The notes under the pieces are model-generated. The model saw only the letters and a list, made by a program, of their open reading frames with translations. It was not told the origin of the DNA and ran no database searches. A program made the translations under genes and the position numbers. A stretch of 64,000 bases of DNA. Origin: Perilla frutescens. Taxonomy: Eukaryota; Streptophyta; Magnoliopsida; Lamiales; Lamiaceae. The stretch lies in assembly GCA_026008535.1 (NCBI GenBank), contig BRKX01000017.1:7208501-7272500 (forward strand), given 5' to 3'. Shown in pieces: positions 1 through 11,510 of the stretch. Within the stretch, counting starts at the first letter, position 1, and each line of letters starts with the position of its first letter.

Positions 1-805
1 GCTTAACTAAATTAAGGGCTCCTATCTAAAACTCAAGTCCTAAATTTCATTTTAATTTTAATTAAACTTTTGGTATTTTATTACTTACAGTTTGACCACC
101 CTCAATGATATATAGTTTACACTATAATCCTAGCTTAGGGATATTATATAATTAATACTCGGCATATATAAATTTAATATTATGATTCTTACCTCTACTA
201 TTAACTTGTTTGCACATTTTAGATGATACTTAATTTTAAAGTATAAATTTTAATTCATTAAATATTATTGGTTTGGAATTGATTTCATTTAATTAATCTA
301 ATAATTTTAGAAATCACGATAGCTACCTATATCGTAATCTGATTACTTTTAACCTCCCTATTCAAACATTAACAATTATAACACTTATCTTTAAATTAGA
401 AATATACAATTAAAAGGGTAGTAGCACTTCCTATCATTTTTATGAGAAAAGAATAATATAAATACTTGGAACATTAATTAGTCACATGTTGTAAGTGCTA
501 AATTAAAAATCTAAAATTTTTACAACCTTGTTTAGTTAAATCAATTATGTGAAGTGGATTTGCATATTTTCTCCCAATCAGTTTCATCACTATTTGTTTC
601 AATGAAATTGCGTAAATAGGATATATATATATATATATTGTTAGATTTTCTAATTATAATAAGCAAACCATAAGAATTAGTTTAGTTCTAATATTTGAAA
701 TTATTCAAAATAAAAGTGTTACTAACCTGTTCTTCTTCGATTTCCTTTCCGTTTAAATTTGTAATTTGTTTCTTTCTCTATTAGCTTGTGTGTCTATATA
801 TATAT
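1..805. other. AT-rich spacer, no gene seen
   Basis: AT-rich DNA with short TA runs near 620-640 and 795-806 and no sustained open frame. I see no RNA gene or recognisable repeat. It ends at the 9-bp target duplication of the Mutator-like element that follows. Confidence 0.6.
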
Positions 806-947
806 ACAAATATAGAGGCAAAAACTATTTTAGCCATTTAAACTTTTAAAAAAATTATTTTAGCCAGTAAGTTTTAAACATATTTTTTTAGCCACTTTAG
901 ACCAAAATGCCCTTTAGACATAAAAAAAATAAAAAATATCAAATATG

Positions 948-1150
948 CTTTTATCTTCATCTTCATCTTTAGATCTGTTTTTCATCTTCAGAAAGAGAAT
1001 TAAAATATCGTCGATCATCATCTTCATTTTCAGATTTGCTTTTCATCATCATCGTCGATCTTCATCTTCATCGTCGATCTTTATCTTCAGATCTGCTTTT
1101 CATCTTCATCTTCATTGTTAATCTTCATCTTCATCGTTGATCTTCATTTC
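948..1150. repeat. TTCATC/TCGATC-rich low-complexity tract
   Basis: Degenerate tandem runs built from CTTCATCTTCATC, TCGTCGATC and AGATCTGCTTTTCATC. It lies inside the non-autonomous MULE just interior to the left TIR. No coding potential is apparent. Confidence 0.6.
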
Positions 1151-1244
1151 TTAGACCATAGTTCTCGTCATACTTCGTCCATGTCAAGCTAGTGCAGTGA
1201 GCACTTAAGTTCAACTTTTACAAAAAAAATGATTTTGTTCTTAA

Positions 1245-1815
1245 CTGCGCGCTGGATTGTTCTTAAGTGCGCGCAAAACCCGGCGCGCACAAGGCATGCG
1301 CGCACGCAGACATCGGCAGACTATCGGCGGACTATCGGCATGACATCGGTTGATAATTTTTATACATTGGCAGAACAACTGTTGATAATTTGGCCTCAAG
1401 TGTGCGTGATTTTCTTCTTAACTGCGCCCACAAGCATGCGCGCACAAAGTAAGTGAGCGCGCAGACATCGACGGACTATCGGCATGACATCGGTTGATAA
1501 TTTCTGTGCATCGGCAGAACAACTGTTGATAATTTGGCCTCAAGTACGCGTGATTTCTTCTTGTGGGCGCCCACAAGCATGCGTGCATAAGGCATGTGCG
1601 CACAAAGTAAGTGCGCGCACGCACAAAGTAAGCACGCGCGCGCAGATATCGGCATAACACATCGGCAGACTATCGGCATGACATCGATTGATAATTTATG
1701 TGCATCGGCAGAACAACTGTTGATAATTTAGCCTCAGGTGTGCACGATTTTCTTCTTAACTGCACCCACAAGCATGCGTGCACAAGGCGTGCGCGCAAGG
1801 CTCGCACGCAGTTAA
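1245..1815. repeat. GC-rich tandem repeat inside the MULE (three main units)
   Basis: A segment beginning CATCGGTTGATAATTT, followed by GGCAGAACAACTGTTGATAATTTGG (split here as a motif description), starts at 1344, 1488 and 1682, so the units are about 143 and 194 bp. Each unit is joined by alternating purine-pyrimidine stretches rich in GCGCGCAC and GCATGCG. Composition is much more GC-rich than the flanks. Small open frames here are low-complexity by-products of the repeat. The origin is unknown: captured cargo or internal amplification are both possible. Confidence 0.7.
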
Positions 1816-2254
1816 GAACATCATTTTTCCAGATTTTCGAAAGTTGCAGAAATACTTCAGTTTTTCCAGATTTTCAAACATCAACTATATTAGTCGTACT
1901 TTTATTGTCAAAGCATGTCTATTATGTGTAGAAATAAACTTCAAACTTCAAAAATAAACAACATCTAACAATCTAATAATATTCTTCGAATCAAATTATC
2001 CCCAAATCAAACTTAAAAAAAACACCTAATACTCTAATAATATTATTAATAATTATATCTGAAACATACACATGTTGGGGAATGATTTTTTATTTCTTTG
2101 CTTGAATTTTCAAAGTCGACGGCTCGTTGGTGGAGAAATCTGGAGAGAGAGATCTTCACACGAATTTTCGGAGGTTGATGGCTTGAATCTGGAGAAATCT
2201 TCGCTTGAATTTTCAGTGTTGCAGATTCCATTAGTGTTGAAGAAGATGAGATGT

Positions 2255-2258
<4 letters not shown>

Positions 2259-2292
<34 letters not shown>
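2259..2292. repeat. (GA)17 microsatellite
   Basis: An uninterrupted GA dinucleotide run of 34 bases inside the non-autonomous MULE. Confidence 0.9.
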
Positions 2293-2295
<3 letters not shown>

Positions 2296-2492
2296 TTTTT
2301 CAAAATCTCATTTCAAAATCTGAAATGTGAATGGCGGGCGATTGAATAGGTGGGGAATTGAAATAGGTTAAAAATAAATATAGGGGTAATTTAGTAATTC
2401 TGGCCAAATAAAATATGTTTAAAATTTACTGGCTAAAATAAATCTTTTAAAATTTTGACCGGCTAGTTCGATATATTCCCACTACAAATATA

Positions 2493-2869
2493 TTGCCGCC
2501 GTACTATATATTAGTGATCAACCTCACAACTTTAAAGAATAAGACTACATGGAGCTTTATTATTAATCCAACTCATTTGTTAGCTTTGTCACTCATCTTA
2601 CTATTATATATATTTTTTTAATTAACACATAGTATTGTACATGACCTTGCATCTATTTACTATTAATGCCACTCAGGAACCACGTGCCACTTACACAGTA
2701 ATATACTTAGTGACTAGGTTAGCTATTATCTAATAAATAGGATAAATTATATGATAACATTTAATTAAATATAATATAGTTAGATAGGATTTCATTATAA
2801 TAATGTATAATAGGATATTCATTAAATAAATTTATATTTATTTAGATAATTATTAGGGCTTGGATAATC
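2493..2869. other. AT-rich spacer
   Basis: No gene. The right part grades into LTR-like sequence, so the far end of the LTR fragment below may lie here; I cannot place it. Confidence 0.4.
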
Positions 2870-3171
2870 CTAAACACATCTTTTAATACCCGAAGTGATA
2901 ATAACAAATACCTTTTAAGTTTAAATAAATAAATAGCATCGGGATTCATAATAAAATACAAGAATGTATCAAAGTATTTCTAACCTACTCAACAAGCACC
3001 CTTACCTAAAATAAAAATAAAAATTTAAGGGTGTAGATTCTTCCCTAGCTTACCCCTAAGGGTAGCATAGACTATTCTTTTAATACTAAAAAGTTTTAGA
3101 TATTACACTTATTCTAACTATTAGATTTATTTTCCTAATTAAATTAGATAATAAAATTTCAGGGTATTACA
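2870..3171 (-). mobile_element. Ty3/gypsy LTR fragment, relative of the LTR at 34616
   Basis: Read on the minus strand from 3171 it begins TGTAATACCCTGAAATTTTA. It then follows the 5' part of the LTR at 34616-37483 with clear but diverged similarity: the TAGATAATAAAATTT block, the ACCCTTAAGxGTAAGCTAGGGAAGAA block and the TTGTATTTTA block. The LTR terminus lies exactly at the first base of the Ulp1-like coding region, so this insertion or a rearrangement appears to cut off that gene's 5' part. No second LTR or target duplication was found, so it may be a truncated or solo LTR. Confidence 0.65.
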
Positions 3172-3493
3172 TTTGCTGTCTTGTAGATGAAGTTGTAGCG
3201 TCCTTCAAGGCTATGCAGGAGCACAACAAGTCTTTTTATCCAACATTTGCCGTACGTGCACCTCATTCACCTGTTGGTGATGTGAAGGAGGATTCAATTG
3301 AAGCTTTGATTGATGATGTGTGTAAGGATTTTACAAGTGGGAATGGAACTGCAGTTGAAAATGAAGAAGTTGCAAATCAAGTTGAAGTGGTCGTTGTTGG
3401 ATTTGAAGGAGCTCGTACGGATGATGCTGCCGGATGTGGTAATACATTCACCATAATTATTTTATATATCTATTTTATTGAAATGTTTTAAAG

Positions 3494-3532
<39 letters not shown>

Positions 3533-5092
3533 AATCATGCATGTTTTGTGAACTAATGGGTTTGAAATGCTGTAGTTTCAGATGATGGGAAGAAAGAATC
3601 TTTGTGAGATGATGATGATGGTAATTTTTAGAGTTTTTATTTTTATTGTGGCATTTATTTCTATGTATATATTTATTGATCTATTTTTATGATGTAGATG
3701 TTTCTTTTGTTGATGAAGTTTTCAAGTTTGTTGGTCCAAATGGGACGTAAAATCTTGATATTGATCCTATTGACCCGTGGTTTGTTGCAAATCATGAATG
3801 GGAAGTCGATGAGAAAGTTGGGTTCAGGTCTGTGTTTTCGAAAAAGAAAGAAAGGTATTTGAAGGAACTCAGCGCAAAAGAGAAGCATGTTGTTGATTAT
3901 CTTTTTCATAATCATCGTGGAGGAATCGAGTAAGTTATGTTTATTGGTCGTTTTGTGTATTTTGTTCATTCCAGAGTGATCTTTTAATATTTATAATTTG
4001 TTTTTGTAGTTCAATTGTCTTCTCATGTAGGGGCAGTTTCTTCTTGTCCTTCTCGGTTATACAATCCCTACAACTCGTATATCCATATAAATGTCATTGA
4101 TGTATGGGCATTACTGCTGGATCAATTGGAGAAACACAATGCCGTTATTGCTGACAGGGATCAGTTGAAGGTGTACTTCACTGGCCAATGTTCAGTAAGT
4201 TTATGAAGGAATTTTTTTTTCATTATTTGCTTGTTCTTTGCGTGCACATGTATGCATTTGTTTTTTTTTTAATTTTTTTTCTCTTTTTGCATATCAGTTG
4301 TTTCTAGGTGATTTGTTGAGGCTTTTGCATGAGTTGGAATGCGGCAAGTCAGATAAGGAGGAGATGGTGAATCTTGTTGAAGCCAAGAGAAAAGGTTTGA
4401 GGGAGAGTTGGAGTTTCAGTTTGCAGCTGATGGGGTCTTTCAATGGAGCAAAGACTGCTGAACTGGTGTACTTCCTCGTGCATTCTTCTGATCATTTTTT
4501 CGTGGTGGTGATTGATTTCCGGCAAAGATTGGTTCATTTTCTGGACAATTTGAAGCGTTCTTCGGGTTTAGATTCTTTATTTTGGAAGTTGGCAAGTTTG
4601 TTGGTAAGCATTATATGTTGCTCTTTTTGTTTATTTTGTTGTCCTATTAATTTTATTCGTGTTGACATGATATTAATTTTGATTTTCTTCGTGTAGCATG
4701 CAGAGCTTGTTGATTTTCTGGAAGAGATTGGTCATCCTCGAGGATCGGAATTGAAGTCTTTTGCTCTAGTAAACGTTGATCTGGAGTGGCAAAAGGCTTC
4801 AAGTAATTTCGATTGTGAGGTTTTTGTGATGAATCAGATGCAAAATTTCGAAGGCAAACTGTATGAGTGCAACGATTTGATGAAGGTCGGACTCGTTCAA
4901 TTAATTTTTTTTTTCTTTTCTGCTTCATTTTTTTTTTCTTATTGAAATGTTTCAAATTTCTTTTTGCAGTCGTCTGGTAGAAGAAAGTTACGGGCATTGT
5001 ATTGTGCTCGGATTTTACTTTCAGGGATGAACGACATGCGGTTTCAAGTTCACCAATCTGTGCTGGACTTCATGAACAAGAAGAAGAAATGA
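3172..5092 (+). pseudogene. Ulp1-like (C48 family) cysteine protease gene of a Mutator-like transposon, degenerate
   Basis: Several exons are separated by short AT-rich introns with GT...AG ends (for example GTAATA after 3438, GTAAGT near 3930, acceptors near 4008, 4298, 4695 and 4968). The 4015-4206 segment contains a stretch IHINVIDVWALLL that resembles the start of the Ulp1 catalytic domain. The 4298-4600 exon has HFFVVVIDF followed by VHFLDNL, fitting the family's catalytic His and Asp, and the 4699-4885 exon has DCEVFVM, fitting the catalytic Cys motif (usually DCGVFVM). The last exon ends at TGA 5090-5092. Breaks: an in-frame TAA near 3748 and an apparent frame change near 4060-4080; the 5' part is missing at the LTR boundary. 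Ulp1-like genes are often carried by plant MULEs, and a MULE transposase gene lies convergently downstream. A captured host SUMO protease is the alternative. Confidence 0.7.
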
Positions 5093-6225
5093 TTTTATTT
5101 GTGTTTGAATGATGTTTTTTTGGTGGGATGTTGTGGGATGACAGATACTTTGATGTTATAGTTAAGGTTGATCTGTGTTTGATATCAAAATACTCTCGTT
5201 TATGTAACTGCTTGAGAATACAATTGTTTGGATATATTGGTCAGAGTTTTAGATATGATGAATAGATTGGATGTCTGGAATGTTTTGAGAATTATGTTAT
5301 CATGTAGTTTGTGTATAGTTTTTGATCATTAGAAAATGAGCTTTCTTTATGCTATAGTTTATTGTATTTTTTTTGCTCATATTATGTTAAGCATATAAAA
5401 AGTATCACCTAATGTGAAATGAGGTACCAATGAACATGTAACTTTGTCCACACTATATGCTCAACAAAAAATTATCGTGTGTTTCAGAAATATTTTTGCT
5501 TTAACTTTAGTTGTAAATTAGTTATTTAATTATCATTCATAACCTGATTTTAAAGAAACCTGGTTCTTGTTTAGATATAATAATAGTATAACGTACAGAG
5601 CATAAATGTACCACGCGATAAATGAAAGAGTACCATTTTATGTTTTTTGTAGTCTTTTTATGTTTTATGTGCTTTTTTAAAGAATTAAACGAAACTATCA
5701 TAAATTAATGATCAACAAATCCTTGTATGTGGGAAAAAAAATCTCAACAGTAAAAAATATAATTAAAGCAAAAAATGAGTATGATACAATAAAAAGTACC
5801 ATGTCGTAAGAAAAAAAGTATCAACTACTATAAAAAATCTAATTAAAGGAAAACATGAGTTGATACAAGAAAACGCACTATGTGGTAAGAAAACGAGTAT
5901 CAAGTTCGATAAAGACAGGTATCAAATTTAGATTAATCTAAATCAATCATCATTCCAAGAATTTCAAAGCAAAGCAAAACATGAGTCTGATACAAAAAAA
6001 AAAGTACCATGTGGGAAGAAAAAAAGTACCAAGTATGATAAAGACAGGTATCAACCTAAGATTAATCTAAAACAATCGAGGGTTGGGAGTTTTGGATCCA
6101 AACTCATCCAACTGAACTGAATTTGATGTGTCAATTGTCTTCTTTTTTCTGCCTTTCTCAAGTTGTCCTTTAATTCTCTTTTTTCTCCCCTTGGTTGTTG
6201 TTTTGGAAGGATCAAGGACGGTCAT
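5093..6225. repeat. Non-coding region between convergent MULE genes, with three imperfect subrepeats
   Basis: From about 5755 to 6075 a motif of the form GTACCATGTxGTAAGAAAA, followed by AGTATCAA, occurs three times (around 5800, 5880 and 6005). Each copy is preceded by an AAAxxATGAGTxTGATACAA segment, and the last two are followed by GATAAAGACAGGTATCAA and GATTAATCTAAA. The rest (5093-5750) is AT-rich 3'-flanking DNA without a gene. Such repeats could be subterminal sites of the element, which is inference. Confidence 0.5.
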
Positions 6226-8468
6226 TCATGATGAGGAGACATCGGTGTCTTGTATCAAAGCTTCCGTTATATTCAATTCTTCAACAACCTCAAATATCTT
6301 CTTAGATCCCTCTTCTATAATCATTCTGGCAACTTCACTTTCTTGAGCCTTGATAAGTACATTGTAGTACTGCCTTGCCATCTTATGCCTCCAACTGTTG
6401 GAAGTGATCGTCTCTGCAATCCGATCACCTGAATTTGCAACTTTATCCCACAAGTCCTTTTTCACATATTTTGTCCATCTTTTCATAATATAACGAATGG
6501 GTATTTGCTGCACTGAATTTCTGTCCAATATTTTCAAGCTATGAGAACACAATAACCCATACTCCTCAAATCTTCTACATGTGCAGCTTATGAAATTTTG
6601 CCCATGGAAAAAACTCACCCTATGAGCAGAGCTATCATCATGATTTTGAACATCATACACTCTAACTTCAAATTGTTCACCCAACACACTAACAGTTGAC
6701 GATATAGATTTCAATAGCTCATCCTCAAAATTAGTGAACACAGATACTGTGTATACCTCAGAAGCATGCTTGAGTATTCCTATCAAGGGTATACGCGAGG
6801 TTGGTATCACTCTTGAGCATTCGAATTCAGCTGCTTGTTCTCGGCTTCTCCATCGTTGGACTGTTCTGTTAAAAATTGTGTAGAACTAGTGCAGATTTGT
6901 AGCTTTGCTTGCCTTGAATCCAATTGCACTTTTTGTAGTCTCACTCCGTTGGGAAGAAAGAATTCCGGCTGAGAAGTAGTCCTTATTGTACGCGGTGCAC
7001 CATTTCTCTCTCAAGTCATAAAGTCGTGCAAACCAACTATTACCTTCCAAACCGTGAACTGACACCATTGATGCCCAACATCGCTCAAATTCTTCTTTGT
7101 CAACACATCCAGTTAAACATCTTTGAAAAGCATCATTGAAGGCCTTGTTGCCTTTCAGTCTCCCAAAACGGCTTACGGCATTCTGGTACAAATGCCATAT
7201 GCACAGTCGGTGTCTTGCATCTGGAAAGACCTGAGCATCATTCTAGAAATTTAATACTTTGCGCAACAGGTATCATGTACTAATAAGAAAAGTATCTCAG
7301 AAAGGGTAACAGGTATACCTTTGACAGTGCATTTGTAATTGCAAGATCTTGATCGGTGAATATTGTCACAGGACATTTCTACTTCATCGATTTCTTGAAA
7401 ACCTCAAACAACTATTGAAATGTATCAATCTTCTCATCTATTAAGAATGCACACCCAAACATGACATTCTTCTTATGGTTATTAAGTCCAACAAAGGGCG
7501 CACAAATCATGTTGTATCTGTTGGTTCTACAAGTTGTGTCAAAGACAACCACGTCACCATACAAGTCATAATCTTCAGACATCATCGAGTCTCTCCAGAA
7601 AACATTGGATAGTCTTCCATCACTATCCAACTTAAATCTATAAAAAAAGTGTTCATCTTCAGTGGCATTCTGAGCTAACATGTCAATGAAACTCTATGCA
7701 TCCCCCACTTCAATCGTACCCATGTTCATCCCGTTTACAAAATTCAAGTGATCCTTCATCGTATGACCAACCAAATGCTCTCCCCCTGCTTCCTTTGCCA
7801 TATATCGATATGAGTCACTTGCTCTCATGCCTGAAGATATCATGTCTTCAATACGAATAGCTTTGTCATCTGTAATTGATCTTTGAGATCTATGTCTGTG
7901 ACTCCATTCCTTCCTGGAAAGCTCGTGGTTATGTTCTTGAACATGTTCAATGACTTCAAGCAATCCATCTTGGTCTTTCTTTACCCTCAATGATGCTTTA
8001 CAATTTGTGCGTGTAATATTTCTTCTTCGTCTCCACTTTTTTCTTGATTGCTCAGGGGAACAATTTATGCAATATTTTTAACCCCCTCACTTGAACAAAC
8101 ATAATATTTCTCTGTCACAGCACCAGTACTATTGGGCCTTTAAGTATTTTTCCTGACACTAAATCCAACTTCCTAAGCATGTAGTCAGTATAATTGATAC
8201 ATCTCTTCAAAACTCTCTCTCTTGAAACCAATTAGAGAACCACTGACATCAAACATATTCACTGTATAATAAAAAAGTAACAATGACTATAAAATAAAGT
8301 ACCACAACATGTAAAAGTCTTGAAATATAGAAGATTAGATATATGACCTGCTTCAATCAATGTAATGTTGTCTTCATTTTCGTCAGTATATTCATGATCC
8401 TCATCCCCAGATTTGTCAAGAATAACTATATCTAATTCATTATCTACCAAAATAGCTTGTTCATCCAT
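6226..8468 (-). pseudogene. FAR1/MURA-type Mutator-like transposase, degenerate
   Basis: Reads on the minus strand. A short acidic first exon (8468 to about 8347, starting MDEQAILVDNELD) is followed by an intron ending near 8262. A FAR1-type DNA-binding region (8230-7700) follows, with the VxEHVQEHNHELSRKE segment typical of this zinc-finger family. The MULE transposase domain contains GDVVVFDTTCRTNRYN (first catalytic Asp) at about 7545-7500 and TIFTDQDLAITNALS (second Asp) near 7360-7320. A SWIM zinc finger of the form CTCRRFEEYGLLCSH lies near 6590-6545, and the end is at 6226. Several in-frame stops (for example in the 8200-8000 block) and frame changes between 7420, 7200 and 6850 show it is inactive. 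FAR1/FRS transcription factors derive from the same family, but the decay and the neighbouring Ulp1 gene favour a transposon copy. Confidence 0.8.
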
Positions 8469-11400
8469 TTTTTTATCCTAACAGTAAATCAAAAAATAAA
8501 AATAAAAAATCAGAATTTCAACGCAAAGTATATAAAAGTAACTGCAATGATGTTATCATAGTTGATTTTACCTCAATTTGGATGAATCCAGATCCAATTC
8601 AGATTTTGAGATGAAATTTTGATCGAGTTTAACTTCGTGATTCCTTAATTGTGGCGTCGACTCATTCTTTGATGTGGCCGCAAACCCTAACCGACGGAAA
8701 CGACGTGGTATTTGAAGTCGGTGCGAAGGTTGTCGGCGGTGATGATGCGAAGGTTCACGGCGGCGACGACGGCCTCCGCGATCACGAGAGATGAGGTGTG
8801 ATGGATGCTAGCCGATGTTGAGCTTCGGTTATGATTTTTTCTTTTGGGCTTGAGTTGCATTTTTTTTAGATTAGGGCTGGGTCTGAATTCTATTGGGCTG
8901 GATCCGAATTGCATTGGGTCGGCCCGTCTGAAATACCATATATCAGACCTGTTGCATGCAAGTCCACCCAATAGAATATACATTATCTTTCCATGGTATG
9001 TAATCTAGATATTTACCTTAAATTTGTGCATATAACTTTCGGAAGGGGGTTGAAAAGTTTTATTAATTTGTTAATTTTGCATCTGCCCATATTTAACAAA
9101 TAACACCTAATAATATCTATACAAATCGGTGAAATAATTTAATTTTGGTAATAGTGTATACTTATATGCTATTAGATTAATCGATTATTGATTTAGAAAA
9201 ATATTTAGAAGATTGTAATTTGTCATATGATCGGGAATTTCCATAATAATACATTAATCTATCATAATTGCATAGATTTCAAAAAACTATATATTAATAA
9301 ATATTATTCGTCTAATAACAGAAAGTACGCATAATATTTGAAAATATAATATAATTATATTAATTATATGTTTCTATGATTATATTGATTTATTCCATAA
9401 AATCACCAACAATTTCATATAAATTTAATTAAATTTGTTAATCAATTTTTAACTTACGAATAATCAGGCCAATCATTTAATTGATTTGATTTGAAACACA
9501 TTTAAAAAATTGTCATATGTATGTATAGGAATCAATGTTTATTTAAAAATAAAAGCCATCAATTTTGTCTATAAATTGGAACAGGATTGCCATTTCAAAG
9601 GCTTAAAAGTTTTTTCATTTGTTTGGTTGTTTTTGCATTAATATAGTTGTTGATGATATTTTTATTTTTTAATTTGCATGATTCAATTTTTTCAGTTTAG
9701 TATCACAAAGCAAAACTTTGAGAAAAATGTAGTTATTATTATCTTTTAATAACAAGATCAAGATAATTAGTCTCATTTTTCAACTCGCAACCACAGATAG
9801 GTACACATTGAAGTTTTAATTTGTTCTATTTTTCAGTTAACATTTAACCAAATGAATTTAACCACGAATCTAATTTATGTTTTGTAGAATTGTTTGCCTA
9901 ATTCTTCATTTCAACATCTTCCGATCCAAACCTAATGGTATGTTTTGTGAAGTGTAGCCAACTATTTTTTTTATTTTTACAGTATTTATAATAATATTAC
10001 ATTTATAGAACAATTTTCTAATTATGTGTATCTAATGGAAATTTCTAGAAAGTATACCTTATATTTGAGGGTTTATTCATATGGTTAATTGAAGATGGGT
10101 AAATGTAGCCACAATAATTGTAAATAGGGAGATGAATCTAAATCGTTAAGCTTATTGTTTGGTTGTAGTGTGAGGTATGGAGATGAAGATGGAGATGGTG
10201 ATGAAAAGGAAGATCCAATTATTATACAAGATTGATGGAGATTTTTCATTTTAATTGAACATATTAAGTTTTGGGCAATATCAATATAGCTTATTTGTGT
10301 CACCTACATTTATTGTTATTATCATTTTATTTATTCTAAAATATATAACTATTGTTTGTATTTTTTTAGAATAATACGTATCGTATATAGTTTGTAATTG
10401 TTAGATCGAATGATGATAAGTTTATTTTGTTTGTTTAATATTAATAGGCAAATTTATACTTCAATTTATCTTTATGTTTTATGTTTGATTTTATGTTGTA
10501 AAATATTTTTTACTTTATCTTAATCAAAAATATAAAATTATAATTATCTTACTATATGTGTGTGTTTTACATAAATAAATTTATTGCTCATAGAATATAT
10601 TGTAAAATTGATCTACTATTTGTAGAGATAAAATTAATTTATGATAAAAAAAAATCATGCAAATAGAGATAAGAAAAAATCATGCATCTATAACAACAAT
10701 TTCATGATACCATCCAACATTTTTTCGAAAGTTCATGCAGTAACATTTTATCATTTATTTTTTATCCCAAAATAAGGCATTAGACTTTTCTCTATATTAT
10801 CCTTAAACGAACATAACAATGCTTATTTATAAACTTTACCATTTTCATAGTATAGGTGAAGAGACAATCAAATATTATAAATTATTAAATTCACAAATCA
10901 CTATTATTCAATTGTTGTTTTTATTGCATATTGCTCTTTTAATTTATTCCTTTACATAATTTATCTCAAATTTGTTGTATTAATTACATTTATTTGTAAC
11001 AAAGCACGCATTAATGTGTCCATCATTATTGTGGCGATGAAATATAGGCAGTAGAGTCAACTTTAACAATCATTATATTTTATTAGGATTTAGTTTTTTT
11101 TTGTAATCATTATATTATGATTTTTTTTTACCATTATTACATTGCATATCTTAGATTTCAATCACAATCTAATATTATCTTAAATGACGCAACACTAACG
11201 TTATCAAACCCCATTATTTAAGTTTGTTTTAAAACTAATATGATTCTATGAAATTTCATTTAAGATATATTTGAAATGGATAATGGGGAAGTTATAAAGC
11301 TCGTGATAGAAAAATCAATTTAAACTCATGATTGATTTTTTAGATTATGGGGATTTTGTTATATGATCAAGCAGCATGCATAATTTCACATTTTTTTATA

Positions 11401-11480
11401 TTTGGCAAAAGTAATCTTTTAATAATTAGAATAATAAAATTTATTGTGACATTTTAATAAAACGCTAAGTTTATGTATCT
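8469..11480. other. Transposase leader and long AT-rich spacer
   Basis: 8469-9000 is the 5' flank of the transposase gene and includes a GC-richer patch (8650-8790) of GGCGGCGACG type. From 9000 to 11480 the sequence is very AT-rich with no sustained open frame, no tRNA and no recognisable domain. Part of it may be the body of the Helitron-like element whose candidate 3' end follows, but I could not find a matching 5' terminus. Confidence 0.5.
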
Positions 11481-11481
11481 T

Positions 11482-11510
11482 ATTCATGCATCGCACGGGT
11501 GATATACTAG
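11482..11510 (+). mobile_element. Helitron-like 3' terminus
   Basis: The sequence ATTCATGCATCGCACGGG, then TGATATACTAG, followed by T, has the plant Helitron 3' layout: a short stem-loop around ATC and a terminal CTAG before a T. The left stem arm differs from perfect pairing only by transitions, as expected for methylation-driven decay. No 5' end or RepHel gene was found, so this would be a non-autonomous or truncated copy. Confidence 0.45.

Larger units (their letters stand above)
815..2483. mobile_element. Non-autonomous Mutator-like element (MULE) with long TIRs and 9-bp TSD
   Basis: The first ~100 bases (815-915) reappear in reverse complement at the other end (about 2390-2483). The shared core reads TTATTTTAGCCAGTAA, followed by TTTTAAACATATTTT and a GGCCA/AGCCA motif; overall identity by eye is about 70-75%. 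The direct repeat ACAAATATA lies just outside both ends (806-814 and 2484-2492), a 9-bp target duplication as expected for Mutator-like elements. No transposase is encoded inside, so the element would have depended on a partner. The interior carries a TTCATC-rich stretch, a GC-rich tandem repeat and a GA microsatellite. A hAT element is less likely because its duplications are 8 bp. Confidence 0.75.
3172..9000. mobile_element. Decayed autonomous-type MULE carrying Ulp1-like and FAR1-type transposase genes (bounds uncertain)
   Basis: A Ulp1-like protease gene (+) and a FAR1/MURA-type transposase gene (-) are convergent with ~1.1 kb between their ends, a gene pair known from plant Mutator-like elements. 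I could not identify terminal inverted repeats; the left side is cut by an LTR fragment. The bounds given are only those of the two genes plus the transposase leader. Confidence 0.5.

Noticed and set aside
6226..8468. Calling this a functional FAR1/FRS transcription factor
   Set aside because: Multiple stops and frame changes, and pairing with a transposon-type Ulp1 gene, favour a dead MULE transposase.
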